Counted from the first letter of the stretch, positions 42,764 to 57,019 are shown. The stretch: 64,000 nt of DNA from Alphaproteobacteria bacterium (GCA_030066595.1 JASJBI010000019.1:44643-108642), one strand, 5' to 3'. Notes: generated by a model not told the origin, from the sequence alone. Made by a program: numbers and translations.

Positions 42764-44665
42764 TCAAGTGCCCCGGGCGCCGGCCGGTGCCGCTGCCTCG
42801 CCGGTCGGGCGGGGTTGCAACGGGTCGCGGCTGAGCGTCTCGCGCATGATGTCGCGGGCGATCGGCACCGCGTATTTCGAGCTGCCGCCGTGCTCCAGAA
42901 CCACGGCCACCACATAGCGCGGGTCCTCGACCGGGCCGTAGCCCACGAACAGGCCGTGGTCGCGCAGCTCCCAGGGCAGGTCCTCGTTCTTCTTGACCCC
43001 GCGGGCGCGTTCTTCCCGGGTGATCCGGCGCACCTGCGAGGTGCCGGTCTTGCCGCCCATGCTCATGCCCTCTTCGCTGAGCTGGCCGCGCCGGGCGGTG
43101 CCGCCGGGCTCGTTGACCACACCGTTCATGGCGTTCGCCAGAATGCGCAGGTTCTCCGGCCGCACGCCGATCGAGGCGAAATCCGGCGCCGGCCGCGGCG
43201 CCAGGCCCTCGGCGGTCACCAGGCGATGGGCGATGTGCGGCGTCACCGCCTTGCCGCCGTTGACCAGCCGGGACATCATCACCGCGAGCTGCAGGGGCGT
43301 GGTCAGGACAAAGCCCTGGCCGATCCCGGCCACCAGGCTCTCGCCGTCCTGCCAGGGCTCGCCCAAAGTGGCGAGCTTCCAGGCCCGGGTCGGGATGAAG
43401 CCGGACCGTTCGCCGTGCAGGTCGATGCCGACCGACCGTCCGAGCCCGAGCCGCCTGGCCATGTCGGCCAAACGATCGACGCCCAGCCTGCGGGCGACGT
43501 CGTAGAAGAACACGTCGCAGGACTGCTTGATCGCCTCGTGCAGGTCGACGGTGCCGTGCCCGCCCCGCTTCCAGCAGTGGAACCGGCTGGAGCCGAGCTG
43601 GGTGTGGCCGTAGCAGGAGACCCGGTGATAGCGGCCGATGATGCCGGCCTCGAGCGCGGCCAGGGCGACGCACATCTTGAACACCGAGCCCGGCGCGTAC
43701 TGTCCGGCGACCGCCTTGCTGATCAAGGGTTTCTTCGGATCCCGGCGCCAGGCCCGCCAGAGCTCGGGGTCGAGCCCGTCGTGGAACGCGGTCGGGTCGT
43801 AGCCCGGGTTCGAAGACAGCGCCATCACTTGGCCGCCATGGACATCCATGACCACGGCGATGGCGCTCTCCTCGCCGAGGCGATCGGCAATGAAGCGCTG
43901 CAGGTCGGCGTCGATGGTCAGCGCCACCTCCTGCCCAGGCTTGGCGTCCTCGCGCGACAGCTCCTTGATGATGCGCCCATGCGCGTTGACCTCGATCTGC
44001 TGCGTGCCCGCCTCGCCGCGCAAGGGCGCGTCGAACACCTTCTCGATGCCGTTCTTGCCGATCCGAATGTCCGGCAGCTCCAGCAGCGGATCCCCGGTCT
44101 GCTCCGCCTCGGAGACGGCGGCGACGTAGCCCAGCACGTGCGCACCCGCCTGGCCCAGCGGATAGTGGCGCACGGTACCTTCCGCGATGGTGATGCCGGG
44201 CAGGTCCGGCGTGTTGACCTCGATGCGCGCCACCTCCTCCCAGGTCAGCGTCTTGCGCACGGTGATCGGTACGAAGGCGCGCTTGCGGCCGATCTCGCGC
44301 AGCACCCGCCGGGCGTCCGCCTCGCTCAAGGGAATGATGGTGGACAAAGCTGCGAGCGTTTCCTTGACCTTGCGCTTGCGCTCGCGGGTGCTCTTGCCGG
44401 TCCGCTCGGCGACGATGTCCACCCGGTAGCTTTGCCGGTTCACGGCCAGCGGCACGCCGAAGCGATCGACGATCCGTCCGCGGGGCGGCGGCAGGAGCCG
44501 CAGATTGATGCGGTTCTCCTCCGCCAGCATGGCGTATTTCTTGGACTCGACGATCTGCAGGTAGTACATGCGCCCGACCAGGGCCAGCATGAAGGCCCCC
44601 TGCCCGCCAGCCAGCAGGAGGGCCCGGCGGGTGAACAGCTTGGACTTTTCGTAGTCGGGGTTCAT
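42764..44665 (-). CDS. mrdA: Penicillin-binding protein 2 (elongation transpeptidase)
   Basis: This 633-residue class B penicillin-binding protein has an N-terminal membrane anchor (LLLAGGQGAFMLALVGRMYYLQ), a pedestal domain starting at RGRIVDRFGVPLAVN, and a transpeptidase domain with the active serine in GSVFK (Ser327, Lys330), the SCD motif and the KTGT box. It cross-links peptidoglycan in the elongasome with RodA and MreBCD. The start overlaps the mreD stop by 4 bp, and rodA follows after 11 bp. Confidence 0.95.
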   Translation of the reverse strand: MNPDYEKSKLFTRRALLLAGGQGAFMLALVGRMYYLQIVESKKYAMLAEENRINLRLLPPPRGRIVDRFGVPLAVNRQSYRVDIVAERTGKSTRERKRKVKETLAALSTIIPLSEADARRVLREIGRKRAFVPITVRKTLTWEEVARIEVNTPDLPGITIAEGTVRHYPLGQAGAHVLGYVAAVSEAEQTGDPLLELPDIRIGKNGIEKVFDAPLRGEAGTQQIEVNAHGRIIKELSREDAKPGQEVALTIDADLQRFIADRLGEESAIAVVMDVHGGQVMALSSNPGYDPTAFHDGLDPELWRAWRRDPKKPLISKAVAGQYAPGSVFKMCVALAALEAGIIGRYHRVSCYGHTQLGSSRFHCWKRGGHGTVDLHEAIKQSCDVFFYDVARRLGVDRLADMARRLGLGRSVGIDLHGERSGFIPTRAWKLATLGEPWQDGESLVAGIGQGFVLTTPLQLAVMMSRLVNGGKAVTPHIAHRLVTAEGLAPRPAPDFASIGVRPENLRILANAMNGVVNEPGGTARRGQLSEEGMSMGGKTGTSQVRRITREERARGVKKNEDLPWELRDHGLFVGYGPVEDPRYVVAVVLEHGGSSKYAVPIARDIMRETLSRDPLQPRPTGEAAAPAGARGT

Positions 44666-45183
44666 GTCTGCGCGTCGCGGACCACGGCCTGCTGCAGCCG
44701 GGCCAGGAGCCAACTGACGGCCGGGAAGATCGCCACGGTGATGCCGAGCTGTACGATCAGCCGCGTGGGATTGAGCAGCGCGTTGTTCAGGAGCGACAGG
44801 ATCACCCAGTAGAGCAGGCCGGCGAACACCGCGGTCAGCACGAACCCGGCCCAGATCAGGCTGAAGGGCTTGTCGAGCAGAAAGCGGCGCTGGCTCAGCG
44901 CCATGGCGTAGACGATCAGCAGGACCAGAGTGTTCACGCCGAGCGAGGCGCCGGTCACCACGTCCAGCAAAGCGCCGACCGCAAACACGCCGATGGCCGG
45001 CATCAGGTCGGGCCGGTAGATGGCCCAGTGATAGAGCGCGATGAGAGACAGCGCCGGCGCCACGGCGCCCATCCCGGGCATGGGCAGCGGCAGCGTCTCG
45101 ACCAGGACCAGCACGAAGGTGATCCCGAGCGGCACCAGGCCGCGGGTGAAGTCGTCGAGCTGGGCCATCAACGACGGGTTCAT
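44662..45183 (-). CDS. mreD: Rod-shape determining membrane protein MreD
   Basis: This 173-residue inner-membrane protein has five hydrophobic helices (LGITFVLVLVETLPLP, LSLIALYHWAIYRPDLMPAIGVFAVGALLDVVTG, LGVNTLVLLIVYAMALSQRRFLL and two more). The YRPDLMP and GxLxDxxTGxxLGxN pattern is characteristic of MreD. It links MreC and MreB at the membrane. It overlaps mreC and mrdA by 4 bp each. Confidence 0.93.
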   Translation of the reverse strand: MNPSLMAQLDDFTRGLVPLGITFVLVLVETLPLPMPGMGAVAPALSLIALYHWAIYRPDLMPAIGVFAVGALLDVVTGASLGVNTLVLLIVYAMALSQRRFLLDKPFSLIWAGFVLTAVFAGLLYWVILSLLNNALLNPTRLIVQLGITVAIFPAVSWLLARLQQAVVRDAQT

Positions 45184-46085
45184 TGCGACTGCTCCGCCGC
45201 CTGCGCGTCCGGCGGCCGCTCGACCATGCCGCTGGGCTCGTGCTGCAGCACGCGGACCAGCTCGAGCCGGTTCCAGTTGACGAAGGGCTTGACCGTGGCC
45301 CCGGTGATCTCGCCGTCCGAAGAGCGCCGCACGCTCGAGACTTTGCCCACCGGAATGCCGGGCGGAAAGATCCCGCCATGGCCCGAGGTGACCACCCGAT
45401 CGCCGACTGCGATCGGCAGGTGACTCGGCAGATAGACCAGGCGCGGCTTGATCGAGTTGTCGCCGGCCAGGATGGCGCGGTCGCGGGTGCGTTCGAGCAG
45501 CACGGGAATCCGCGAGTTGAGGTCGGTGATCAGCAGGAGCCGCGCCGAGCGCTCGCCCACGTCGGCGACCCGGCCGACCAGACCGTCGCCGTTGACCGCC
45601 GCCTGCCCTTTCCGGATGCCGTTGTTCGCACCGCCGTTGACGACCACGCTGCGCACGAAGGCGCTGCCGGAATCCGCGATCACGCGGGCCGAGACGAACC
45701 GGGTCGGCGCGTCGGGAACGTAGTTGAGCAGCGCACGGAAGGTCTCATTCTGGCTCTTGAGCGCTTGGGCTTCCTCGCGCCAGCGGCGCAGCGCGGCAAC
45801 CTCGGCGCGCAGGCGCTCGTTCTCTTCCAGCAGCGCGGTGACGTTGCGGATGCCGTCGCCCAGATTGCCGATGGCGTCGACTGGCTGGGAGAAGGCTTCG
45901 AGGGCGGGGGTGACGGTGTCCACGACCGAAGTGCGGAAGCGCTCGAGGAAGGCGGTGTCTGCGCGATTGAGGACGATCATGCCGATCGCGGCGATGATCA
46001 GCAGGAAGAAGGCGAAGCGTTGGCTCCAGACCCGGAGCGGCGTGGTCAAGCGTAAGAGGGATCCCGCGCTATCCTTCACCCGCAC
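45180..46085 (-). CDS. mreC: Rod-shape determining protein MreC
   Basis: This 301-residue periplasmic scaffold has an N-terminal membrane helix (FAFFLLIIAAIGMIVL), a coiled coil around IRNVTALLEENERLRAEVAALRRWREEAQALKSQNE, and two beta-barrel domains (RVIADSGSAFVRSVVVNGGANNGIRKGQAAVNGDGLVGRV). It links MreB/MreD to PBP2. The listed start is a GTG at 46085; a second GTG at 46079 has better spacing from the GGAG site and may be the true start. It overlaps mreD by 4 bp. Confidence 0.93.
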   Translation of the reverse strand: MRVKDSAGSLLRLTTPLRVWSQRFAFFLLIIAAIGMIVLNRADTAFLERFRTSVVDTVTPALEAFSQPVDAIGNLGDGIRNVTALLEENERLRAEVAALRRWREEAQALKSQNETFRALLNYVPDAPTRFVSARVIADSGSAFVRSVVVNGGANNGIRKGQAAVNGDGLVGRVADVGERSARLLLITDLNSRIPVLLERTRDRAILAGDNSIKPRLVYLPSHLPIAVGDRVVTSGHGGIFPPGIPVGKVSSVRRSSDGEITGATVKPFVNWNRLELVRVLQHEPSGMVERPPDAQAAEQSQ

Positions 46086-46128
46086 TCACTCCGCCTCTGA
46101 GGCGCGTGCGCGCCTCGTATCTGCCGAC

Positions 46129-47190
<1,062 letters not shown>

Positions 47191-47273
47191 TTATGCGACT
47201 CCCGGTGCAGCGCCCAGATGCCGCGGATTACTCCGTTCTTGTCCCCCCAGTCACTTCCCCGCGCCGGTGCTGT

Positions 47274-48827
47274 TCAGACCGTGATGGCCGCCGGCGCCGT
47301 CTTCTCGCGCTTCACTAAGAGTTTGTTCAAGGCATGCACATAGGCGCGCGCAGCCGCCACCAACGTGTCGGTGTCGGCGCCCTGCCCGTTGACCGTCTTG
47401 CCGTCCTCCTCCAGCCGTACGGTCACTTCCGCCTGGGCGTCGGTTCCTTCGGTCACCGCGTCGATCCGGAACAGGCGTAGGTGGGCCTGGGTTCCGCAGA
47501 GCGACTTGATGGCCTGGAAAATTGCATCGACCGGGCCGTCGCCGGTCTTCGAGGTCTTGCGGATCTCGCCTTCCACGTCGAGCACCACGTCCGCTTTCTG
47601 CGGCCCTTCGGTGCCGCACATCACCTGGATAGAGACGATCTTGATGTGGTCCTTCGTGCGCAGCATCTCGTCGTCGACCAGGGCGACGATATCCTCGTCG
47701 TAGACATCCTTCTTCTTGTCCGCCAGGTCCTTGAAGCGGCGGAACGCGTCTTCCATCTGGTTGTCGCCGATCTCGCCGTAGCCGAGTTCCTTGAGCTTGG
47801 CCCGGAAGGCGTGCCGGCCCGAATGCTTGCCCATCACCAGTGTGGATTCGTGCAGGCCGACGGATTCGGGCGTCATGATCTCATAGGTCTGGGCGTGCTT
47901 CAGGACCCCGTCCTGGTGGATGCCCGACTCGTGGGCGAAGGCATTGGCCCCGACGATGGCCTTGTTCGGCTGCACCGAAAATCCCGTGATCGCCGACAGG
48001 AGATGCGAGGCCCGGGTGATCTGGGTCGTGTCCACGCCGGTCTCGTAGGGCATGGCGTCGCGCCGGGTGCGCAGCGCCATGACGATCTCCTCCATGGCGG
48101 CGTTGCCGGCGCGCTCGCCGATCCCGTTGATGGTGCATTCGGCCTGCCGGGCGCCGGCGTCGATCGCGGCCAGCGAGTTGGCCACCGCGAGCCCCAGGTC
48201 GTTGTGGCAGTGCACCGAGATGACCGCCTTGTCTATGTTGGGCACCCGGTCGAACAGCATGGCGATCAGCGCCGCGAACTCGTCGGGCACCGCGTAGCCG
48301 ACGGTGTCCGGGATGTTGATGGTGGTGGCGCCCGCCTTGATCGCGCTCTCGACCACGCGGCAGAGAAAATCGTGCTCGGTGCGCGAGCCGTCCTCGGGCG
48401 AGAACTCGACGTCGTCGCACAGGTTCCGGGCATAGCCCACGTTGTCTACGATGGCCTGGTGCACGACCTCCGGCTCGAGCTGCAGCTTGAACTTCATGTG
48501 CAGCGGGCTGGTCGAGATGAAGGTGTGAATACGCGGACGCGCGGCGGGCTCGAGCGCTTCCCAGGCGCGGTCGATGTCCGCCTTGTTGCAGCGGGCGAGA
48601 CCCGCGACGCGGGCCTCTTTGACCACCTTGGCGACCTCGCGCACGGCCTCGAAGTCGCCGTTCGAGGCGATCGGGAAACCGGCCTCGATGATGTCGACCT
48701 TGAGGGCCTCGAGCATGCGGGCGACCCGGAGCTTCTCCTCCAGGTTCATGGAGCAGCCCGGAGACTGTTCGCCGTCGCGCAACGTCGTGTCGAAGATCCA
48801 GACGCGGTTTGCTGTGCTAGACGTCAT
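47274..48827 (-). CDS. leuA: 2-isopropylmalate synthase
   Basis: This 517-residue enzyme condenses acetyl-CoA with 2-oxoisovalerate, the first committed step of leucine synthesis. The TIM-barrel domain carries [16 protein letters not shown] near the N-terminus, the metal-binding [14 protein letters not shown] and the [22 protein letters not shown] loop. A C-terminal regulatory domain ([31 protein letters not shown]) binds leucine for feedback control. It lies near ilvC, ilvN and ilvB, grouping branched-chain amino acid synthesis. Confidence 0.96.
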   Translation of the reverse strand: MTSSTANRVWIFDTTLRDGEQSPGCSMNLEEKLRVARMLEALKVDIIEAGFPIASNGDFEAVREVAKVVKEARVAGLARCNKADIDRAWEALEPAARPRIHTFISTSPLHMKFKLQLEPEVVHQAIVDNVGYARNLCDDVEFSPEDGSRTEHDFLCRVVESAIKAGATTINIPDTVGYAVPDEFAALIAMLFDRVPNIDKAVISVHCHNDLGLAVANSLAAIDAGARQAECTINGIGERAGNAAMEEIVMALRTRRDAMPYETGVDTTQITRASHLLSAITGFSVQPNKAIVGANAFAHESGIHQDGVLKHAQTYEIMTPESVGLHESTLVMGKHSGRHAFRAKLKELGYGEIGDNQMEDAFRRFKDLADKKKDVYDEDIVALVDDEMLRTKDHIKIVSIQVMCGTEGPQKADVVLDVEGEIRKTSKTGDGPVDAIFQAIKSLCGTQAHLRLFRIDAVTEGTDAQAEVTVRLEEDGKTVNGQGADTDTLVAAARAYVHALNKLLVKREKTAPAAITV

Positions 48828-49156
48828 CGTCCTGAACCCGCCCCCGCCGGGCTACAGCGCCCCGCGCGCCGCGTCGAGCATGCAGGGGCGCAACCTCTTC
48901 CAAGCTGCCGACCTCGCCGCCCAATGCGTTCATACCTGGCCACCTTGCCGCCCGTGTGCCGGGCAACTTCCGTTAACCCCCGATCAACGGGTCGTGGTCC
49001 GCCAAGTTATCCACAGCTTTTCCCGACCCCGTAGAAGTCGATAAAGAAGTATCCTCAAGAATTGGTTAACATCTTTCCTTTTAATGCTGATTTGCCCACT
49101 GTCGCAAGGATTTATCTCGACAGGTAACGATTTTCGCCGAGACGGGACGAAATCAT
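48828..49156. promoter_or_regulatory. leuA upstream region with a DnaA-box match
   Basis: The gap before leuA is GC-rich near the gene and AT-rich further upstream (about 49000-49130). It contains TTATCCACA at 49007-49015, a perfect match to the DnaA-box consensus, followed by AT-rich stretches such as TTGGTTAACATCTTTCCTTTTAATGC. No leucine-rich leader peptide was found. The region probably holds the leuA promoter; the DnaA-box match is single. Confidence 0.45.
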
Positions 49157-49186
49157 GAAAAAACCGCGGCCCTGGGGGCCGCGGTT
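49157..49186 (-). terminator. Rho-independent terminator after ilvC
   Basis: On the minus strand the 10-bp stem AACCGCGGCC/GGCCGCGGTT with a short loop is followed by a T-run (complement of GAAAA at 49157-49161). It lies 35 bp past the ilvC stop. Confidence 0.85.
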
Positions 49187-49220
49187 GCCGCTGATTCGAA
49201 GCTCTGGAGATGGCCCCGGG

Positions 49221-50916
<1,696 letters not shown>

Positions 50917-50918
50917 CG

Positions 50919-51425
50919 CTACATCCCTTCCTTGCCGCGCGCAATCGCGACCACGCCGGTGCGCGAGATGTCGACCAGGCCCAAGGGCTCCATCAGCTTG
51001 ACGAAGGCATTGAGCTTGTCGGTTTTGCCGGTCATCTCGAAGACGAAGGAATCGATCGTGCTGTCGACCACGCTGGCGCGAAAGATGTCGGCGATCCGGA
51101 GCGCCTCCACCCTCTTGTCGCCGCTGCTGACCACCTTGACGAGCGCGAGCTCCCGCTCCACATGCGGGCCCTGCATGGTCAAGTCCGAGACCCGATGGAC
51201 CGGGACCAGGCGGTCGAGCTGGGCCTTGATCTGTTCGATCACCATTGGCGTGCCGGTGGTCACGACCGTGATGCGGGAGCGGCTGTCCTGGGGATCGACC
51301 TCGGCAACGGTCAGGCTCTCGATGTTGTAGCCGCGGCCCGAGAACAGGCCGATCACCCGGGCCAGGACGCCGGGCTCGTTGTCGACGAGGACGGCGATCG
51401 TATGACGTTCGATCGTGCTTTCCAC
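50919..51425 (-). CDS. ilvN: Acetolactate synthase small (regulatory) subunit
   Basis: This 168-residue ACT-domain protein reads RHTIAVLVDNEPGVLARVIGLFSGRGYNIESLTVAEVDP at the N-terminus, followed by the C-terminal half with KLMEPLGLVDISRTGVVAIARGKEGM. It confers feedback control by valine on the large subunit. The start is a GTG at 51425 preceded by GGAGAG. It lies about 100 bp downstream of ilvB. Confidence 0.95.
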   Translation of the reverse strand: MESTIERHTIAVLVDNEPGVLARVIGLFSGRGYNIESLTVAEVDPQDSRSRITVVTTGTPMVIEQIKAQLDRLVPVHRVSDLTMQGPHVERELALVKVVSSGDKRVEALRIADIFRASVVDSTIDSFVFEMTGKTDKLNAFVKLMEPLGLVDISRTGVVAIARGKEGM

Positions 51426-51527
51426 GGAAGGCTCTCCGAGTTGGGGCCGGACCGCCGCAGGCAGCGCGGAGCCCGGTGCCGGTCTATACAGCGGATTAGG
51501 AAGGCGGACGCAAGTCCGAAGCGCCGC

Positions 51528-53285
<1,758 letters not shown>

Positions 53286-53384
53286 TGTTTGTCCCTCTCT
53301 GTGAATTCGACCCCGCGCGCCCGGGGCGCCGCAGGGCCGAACCTTGTCGTCACGCGCCGCACTTTTTTGCAGGCGCGAACAGCA

Positions 53385-54347
53385 CTAGGTACCGGTTCGG
53401 CCTTCCTGGGTCAACAGAAACTGGCGAATATTCGGAAAGATTTCGTCGTCGAAGCTTTCCGAATATTGCGCGCCGATGGTCGCCGACGGATGCAGCTGAT
53501 GGCGGAACCAGGTGAACTGCCGCTTTGCGTAGTTGCGCGTCGCCTGCTTGGCCTGGGCGACGGCGGCTTCAAGGGGGAGCTCCCCGGCCAGATGGCGGCG
53601 CAGCTCGGGTACGCCGACCGCCTTCATGAGCGGCAGCTCCGGGTCCAGCGACAAGGCCTCGAGCGCGCGCACCTCGTCCAGCGCCCCGGCCGCCATCATG
53701 CCGTCGAAGCGGGCGTCGCAGGCCGCGTACAAGGCATCGCGCGGCGGGTCCAGCAGGATCGAGTGGAACGCGAAGGGCTCGAGCTCGGGCGTGCCGGTCT
53801 CGGCCTGCCAGTCCGCGAGCGGCCGGCCGGTCGCGTCCAGCACGGCCCAGGCGCGCACCAGCCGCTGCTTGTCGGCCGCCGGGATCCGCGCCGCCCCCGC
53901 CGGATCGCGGGCCGCGAGGGCCTCGTGCATGGCCGCGCCACCCAGCGCCTCGTGCCGACGGGCCGCATCCTGAACGAACGCCAGCGGGATATCCGGGATC
54001 GGCGCCAGGCCTTCCACCAGCGCCTTGAGGTAAAGACCGGTCCCGCCCGCGACGATGGGCAGACGCCCGGACTCGTCCGCAGCGACGATCGCCTCCACGG
54101 CAAGCGCGCGCCAGCGTCCAACCGAACAGCGCTCGGCTCCGGTCAGGACGCCATAGAGCCGATGCGGCGCCCGAGCCAGGTCCTCGTCGTTGGGCCGGCC
54201 GGTCAAGATGCGCAATTCCCGATAGACCTGCATGCTGTCGGCGTTTATGACCTCCCCGTCCAACGCCTCGGCCAGACGCAGGGCCAGGGCGGACTTGCCG
54301 CTCGCAGTCGGTCCGGCGACGATCAGGACGGGAATGGATTCAGGCAT
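53385..54347 (-). CDS. miaA: tRNA dimethylallyltransferase
   Basis: This 320-residue enzyme adds an isopentenyl group to adenosine 37 of tRNAs reading UNN codons. The P-loop VAGPTASGKSALALRLAEAL is at about residues 9-27, then NADSMQVYRELRILTGRPN and GGTGLYLKALVEGLAPIPDIP. The C-terminal AKQATRNYAKRQFTWFRHQ is typical. Its ATG (54345-54347, minus) overlaps the serB ATG (54346-54348, plus) within one CATG, so the promoters of both genes must lie inside each other's coding sequence unless true starts differ. Confidence 0.94.
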   Translation of the reverse strand: MPESIPVLIVAGPTASGKSALALRLAEALDGEVINADSMQVYRELRILTGRPNDEDLARAPHRLYGVLTGAERCSVGRWRALAVEAIVAADESGRLPIVAGGTGLYLKALVEGLAPIPDIPLAFVQDAARRHEALGGAAMHEALAARDPAGAARIPAADKQRLVRAWAVLDATGRPLADWQAETGTPELEPFAFHSILLDPPRDALYAACDARFDGMMAAGALDEVRALEALSLDPELPLMKAVGVPELRRHLAGELPLEAAVAQAKQATRNYAKRQFTWFRHQLHPSATIGAQYSESFDDEIFPNIRQFLLTQEGRTGT

Positions 54348-55263
54348 GGCGGATACTGCAGCTTCTCGGAAGGTCCTCACGCTGATCGCCGACCCGGCGC
54401 AGCGGCTGTTGCATGGTAGCACCGTCGCCGCGGTTCGGGCTGCCCTGCAGCAATGCGGCGGACGTCCCGGTGACGCGATCTGGCTGGACCCGGGTGCCGC
54501 CTGCGACATCCCGGTCGAGTCCACCGACCCCGACGCCGCGCTGTCCGCGACGCGCGCGGCCCTCGGCGGCCTCCCCGTCGACGCGGCCGTCCAGCCGGCG
54601 GCGGGGCGGCGCAAGTCGATCCTGATCGCCGACATGGAATCCACCGTGATCCAGAACGAGATGCTGGACGAATTGGCAGAGCTGGTGGGCGTGCGCGAAC
54701 GGGTCGCCGAGATCACCGCGCGGGCGATGAACGGGGAGGTCGACTTCGTCGGCGCGCTGCGCGAGCGGGTGGCCCTGCTCGCCAATCTGCCGGCCGAGGC
54801 CTTGGATCAGGTGCGGACCCGCATCGCCTACAGCCCGGGCGCGCGCGAGCTGGTTGCCACCATGCGGGCGAACGGAGCGCACTGCGTTCTGATTTCGGGC
54901 GGCTTCGACTGCTTCGCCGACCCGGTCGCCAAGGCACTGGGCTTTCATGCGGCCGTCGCCAATCGGCTCGAGATGGCGGACGGGCGCCTGACCGGACAGG
55001 TGGTCCCACCGGTTCTGGACCGCGAGACGAAACGTCGCACGCTTGCATCCGTATCGCAGCAACAGAAAACCAAAGCGGAGGCCACACTTGCCGTGGGAGA
55101 CGGTGCCAACGATCTGCCGATGCTCCTGGCGGCCGGCGCGGGCGTGGCCTGGCGGGCGAAGCCGGCCGTCGCGGCGGCCGCTCCCATACGCATCGACCAT
55201 GGCGATCTTACGGCGCTGCTGTTTCTGCAGGGCTATCGCGGCGACGAGATCGCGGCCAGCTGA
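54346..55263 (+). CDS. serB: Phosphoserine phosphatase
   Basis: This 305-residue HAD-family enzyme hydrolyses phosphoserine in the last step of serine synthesis. HAD motif I is ILIADMESTVI, motif II LISGGF, and motif IV is GDGANDLPML. The N-terminal part (TLIADPAQRLLHGS) is a short ACT-like segment. The ATG at 54346 overlaps the divergent miaA start; an in-frame ATG at 54334 is an alternative. A hairpin follows the stop. Confidence 0.94.
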   Translation: MADTAASRKVLTLIADPAQRLLHGSTVAAVRAALQQCGGRPGDAIWLDPGAACDIPVESTDPDAALSATRAALGGLPVDAAVQPAAGRRKSILIADMESTVIQNEMLDELAELVGVRERVAEITARAMNGEVDFVGALRERVALLANLPAEALDQVRTRIAYSPGARELVATMRANGAHCVLISGGFDCFADPVAKALGFHAAVANRLEMADGRLTGQVVPPVLDRETKRRTLASVSQQQKTKAEATLAVGDGANDLPMLLAAGAGVAWRAKPAVAAAAPIRIDHGDLTALLFLQGYRGDEIAAS

Positions 55264-55284
55264 TCCGGCACCGACCAACCGAAA

Positions 55285-55317
55285 ACGAAAAAGGGCGCCC
55301 GGTTGGGGCGCCCTTTC
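55285..55317. terminator. Bidirectional hairpin between serB and degP
   Basis: The arms AAAGGGCGCC and GGCGCCCTTT pair around a short loop between the convergent serB and degP stops. On the minus strand the stem is extended by TTTTTCGTTTTCGG, a T-rich tail that makes it a good terminator for degP; on the plus strand the tail is weaker. Confidence 0.85.
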
Positions 55318-55350
55318 GTATCCTTGTGTCGGCGGTTGTCAGCCGTCCGA

Positions 55351-56883
55351 TCAACTCTGGTCGATCCTGAGCGCCAGAAATCTCGGTGGCTCGCTGCCCC
55401 GCTGGACCAACAACAGGATCGATTTGCTGCCTTCCTTCTTGGCGGCCTGCACACGGTCCCGCACCTGTTCGGGCTGGGAGACCTCCTTCTGGCCGGCCTC
55501 GACGATGACGTCGCCTTCCCGGAGCCCCTTCTCCGCCGCCAGGCTGTCGGCGCGCACGCCGGTCACGATGACGCCCCTGACCTCCTCGTCCAGCCCGTAG
55601 TTCGAGCGCAAGTCCTCGGTAATGGTTGATAGGGTGAGCCCCAGCGTCTGGACCGAGCCGCGGCCGGATCCGCCGGAGCCGCCGTTGTCCGTAGCGCTCG
55701 CCTGCTGGGCCTCGGTCTCCTCCAGCTCGCCGATCTTGACCTTGACGTTCTTGCGCTTGCCGTCGCGCCACAGGACGACGCCGACCTGCTTGTTGATCTC
55801 GGTCTCGGCGACGATCCGCGGCAGCTTGCGCATCTCTGGGATGTCCTTCCCGTCGAGCTCCAGGATCACGTCGCCCTGCTTGATGCCAGCGCGCTCGGCC
55901 GGACCGCCTTCGCTGACGCTGGCCACCAGGGCGCCGGCCGCTTCTTTGAGTCCGAGACTTTCGGCAATCTCGTCGGTCACCGTCTGGATGCGGACGCCAA
56001 GCCAACCGCGCCGGGTTCGGCCGTATTTGCGAAGCTGGTCGATGACCGATCTGGCGAGCGTCGACGGAACGGCGAAACCGATCCCGATGCTGCCGCCGGA
56101 CGGCGAGATGATCGCCGTGTTGATGCCCACCACGGCGCCGTCGAGATCGAACAGGGGACCACCGGAGTTGCCGCGGTTGATCGACGCATCGGTCTGGATG
56201 AAGTCGTCATAGGGGCCGGCGTTGATATCGCGCTGTCGCGCCGACACGATGCCTGCGGTCACGGTGCCGCCGAACCCGAACGGGTTGCCGATCGCAAGGA
56301 CCCAGTCGCCCACGCGGATCCGATCCGAATTGCCCCATCTCACCGGCTTGAGCTTCTTCTTGGTCTTGACCTTGAGCAGCGCCAGGTCGGTCTTGGGGTC
56401 CCGTCCGATCACCTCGGCCGTGGCGGTCGTGTTGTCATGGAAGTTGACGCGGACCTCGTCCGCGCCCTCGATGACATGATTGTTGGTGACGATGTATCCG
56501 TTGGAGTCGATGACGAATCCGGATCCCAGCGATGTCGACCGGCGGGGCGTCCCCTCGCGGCGCTGGCGTTCGAAGAAATCGCGGAAGAAGTCCTCGAAGG
56601 GGGATCCCGGCGGGAACTGCGGCATCTCCGGCGCATTTTCCGACATGCGGCGCACCTGCGTCGTGGAGATGTTCACCACCGAGGGCACCAGTTCCTCGGC
56701 CAGATCGGCAAAACTCTCCGGGGCCGGACGCGCCTGGGCTTCGCCGACCGTACCGCCGTAAAGCGGCGCAGCCATCAAGACTGCCAAAGCTAAGCCGGCG
56801 GTGCCAAGCAAACGCCCAGCTCGCGTGACCAGGTCGCCACCGCGGGCCGGCGCTGGCCGCTCAATCGCAAAATCGATCGTCAA
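55351..56883 (-). CDS. degP: Periplasmic Do-type serine protease/chaperone (DegP/HtrA)
   Basis: This 510-residue protease has an N-terminal membrane or signal segment (RLLGTAGLALAVLMAAPLYGG). The catalytic triad is His136 (TNNHVIEG), Asp166 (KTDLALLKV) and Ser240 (NRGNSGGPLF). Two PDZ domains follow (GWLGVRIQTVTDEIAESLG onward, and the C-terminal GVIVTGVRADSLAAEKGLREGDVIVEAG). It degrades or refolds misfolded envelope proteins. The start is taken as TTG at 56883 because GGAGG lies six bases before it; the longer frame to 56949 lacks such a site. It follows hflK-hflC-DUF2065, the usual order. Confidence 0.94.
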   Translation of the reverse strand: MTIDFAIERPAPARGGDLVTRAGRLLGTAGLALAVLMAAPLYGGTVGEAQARPAPESFADLAEELVPSVVNISTTQVRRMSENAPEMPQFPPGSPFEDFFRDFFERQRREGTPRRSTSLGSGFVIDSNGYIVTNNHVIEGADEVRVNFHDNTTATAEVIGRDPKTDLALLKVKTKKKLKPVRWGNSDRIRVGDWVLAIGNPFGFGGTVTAGIVSARQRDINAGPYDDFIQTDASINRGNSGGPLFDLDGAVVGINTAIISPSGGSIGIGFAVPSTLARSVIDQLRKYGRTRRGWLGVRIQTVTDEIAESLGLKEAAGALVASVSEGGPAERAGIKQGDVILELDGKDIPEMRKLPRIVAETEINKQVGVVLWRDGKRKNVKVKIGELEETEAQQASATDNGGSGGSGRGSVQTLGLTLSTITEDLRSNYGLDEEVRGVIVTGVRADSLAAEKGLREGDVIVEAGQKEVSQPEQVRDRVQAAKKEGSKSILLLVQRGSEPPRFLALRIDQS

Positions 56884-57019
56884 GACTGTCCTCCAAAGCT
56901 TCCGACACCCCGCCAGACACGGCGAAAGGGCGGCCGGACCATCCCACAAGCCCGGTACTCAATAAATAGGGCACGAACATGGCGACTCAATAAGTCTAAA
57001 GCCCAGACGGGCCGACGCG

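Noticed and set aside
48828..49156. leuA attenuator with a leucine-rich leader peptide
   Set aside because: The short frames in this region are not leucine-rich and no terminator/antiterminator pair was seen.
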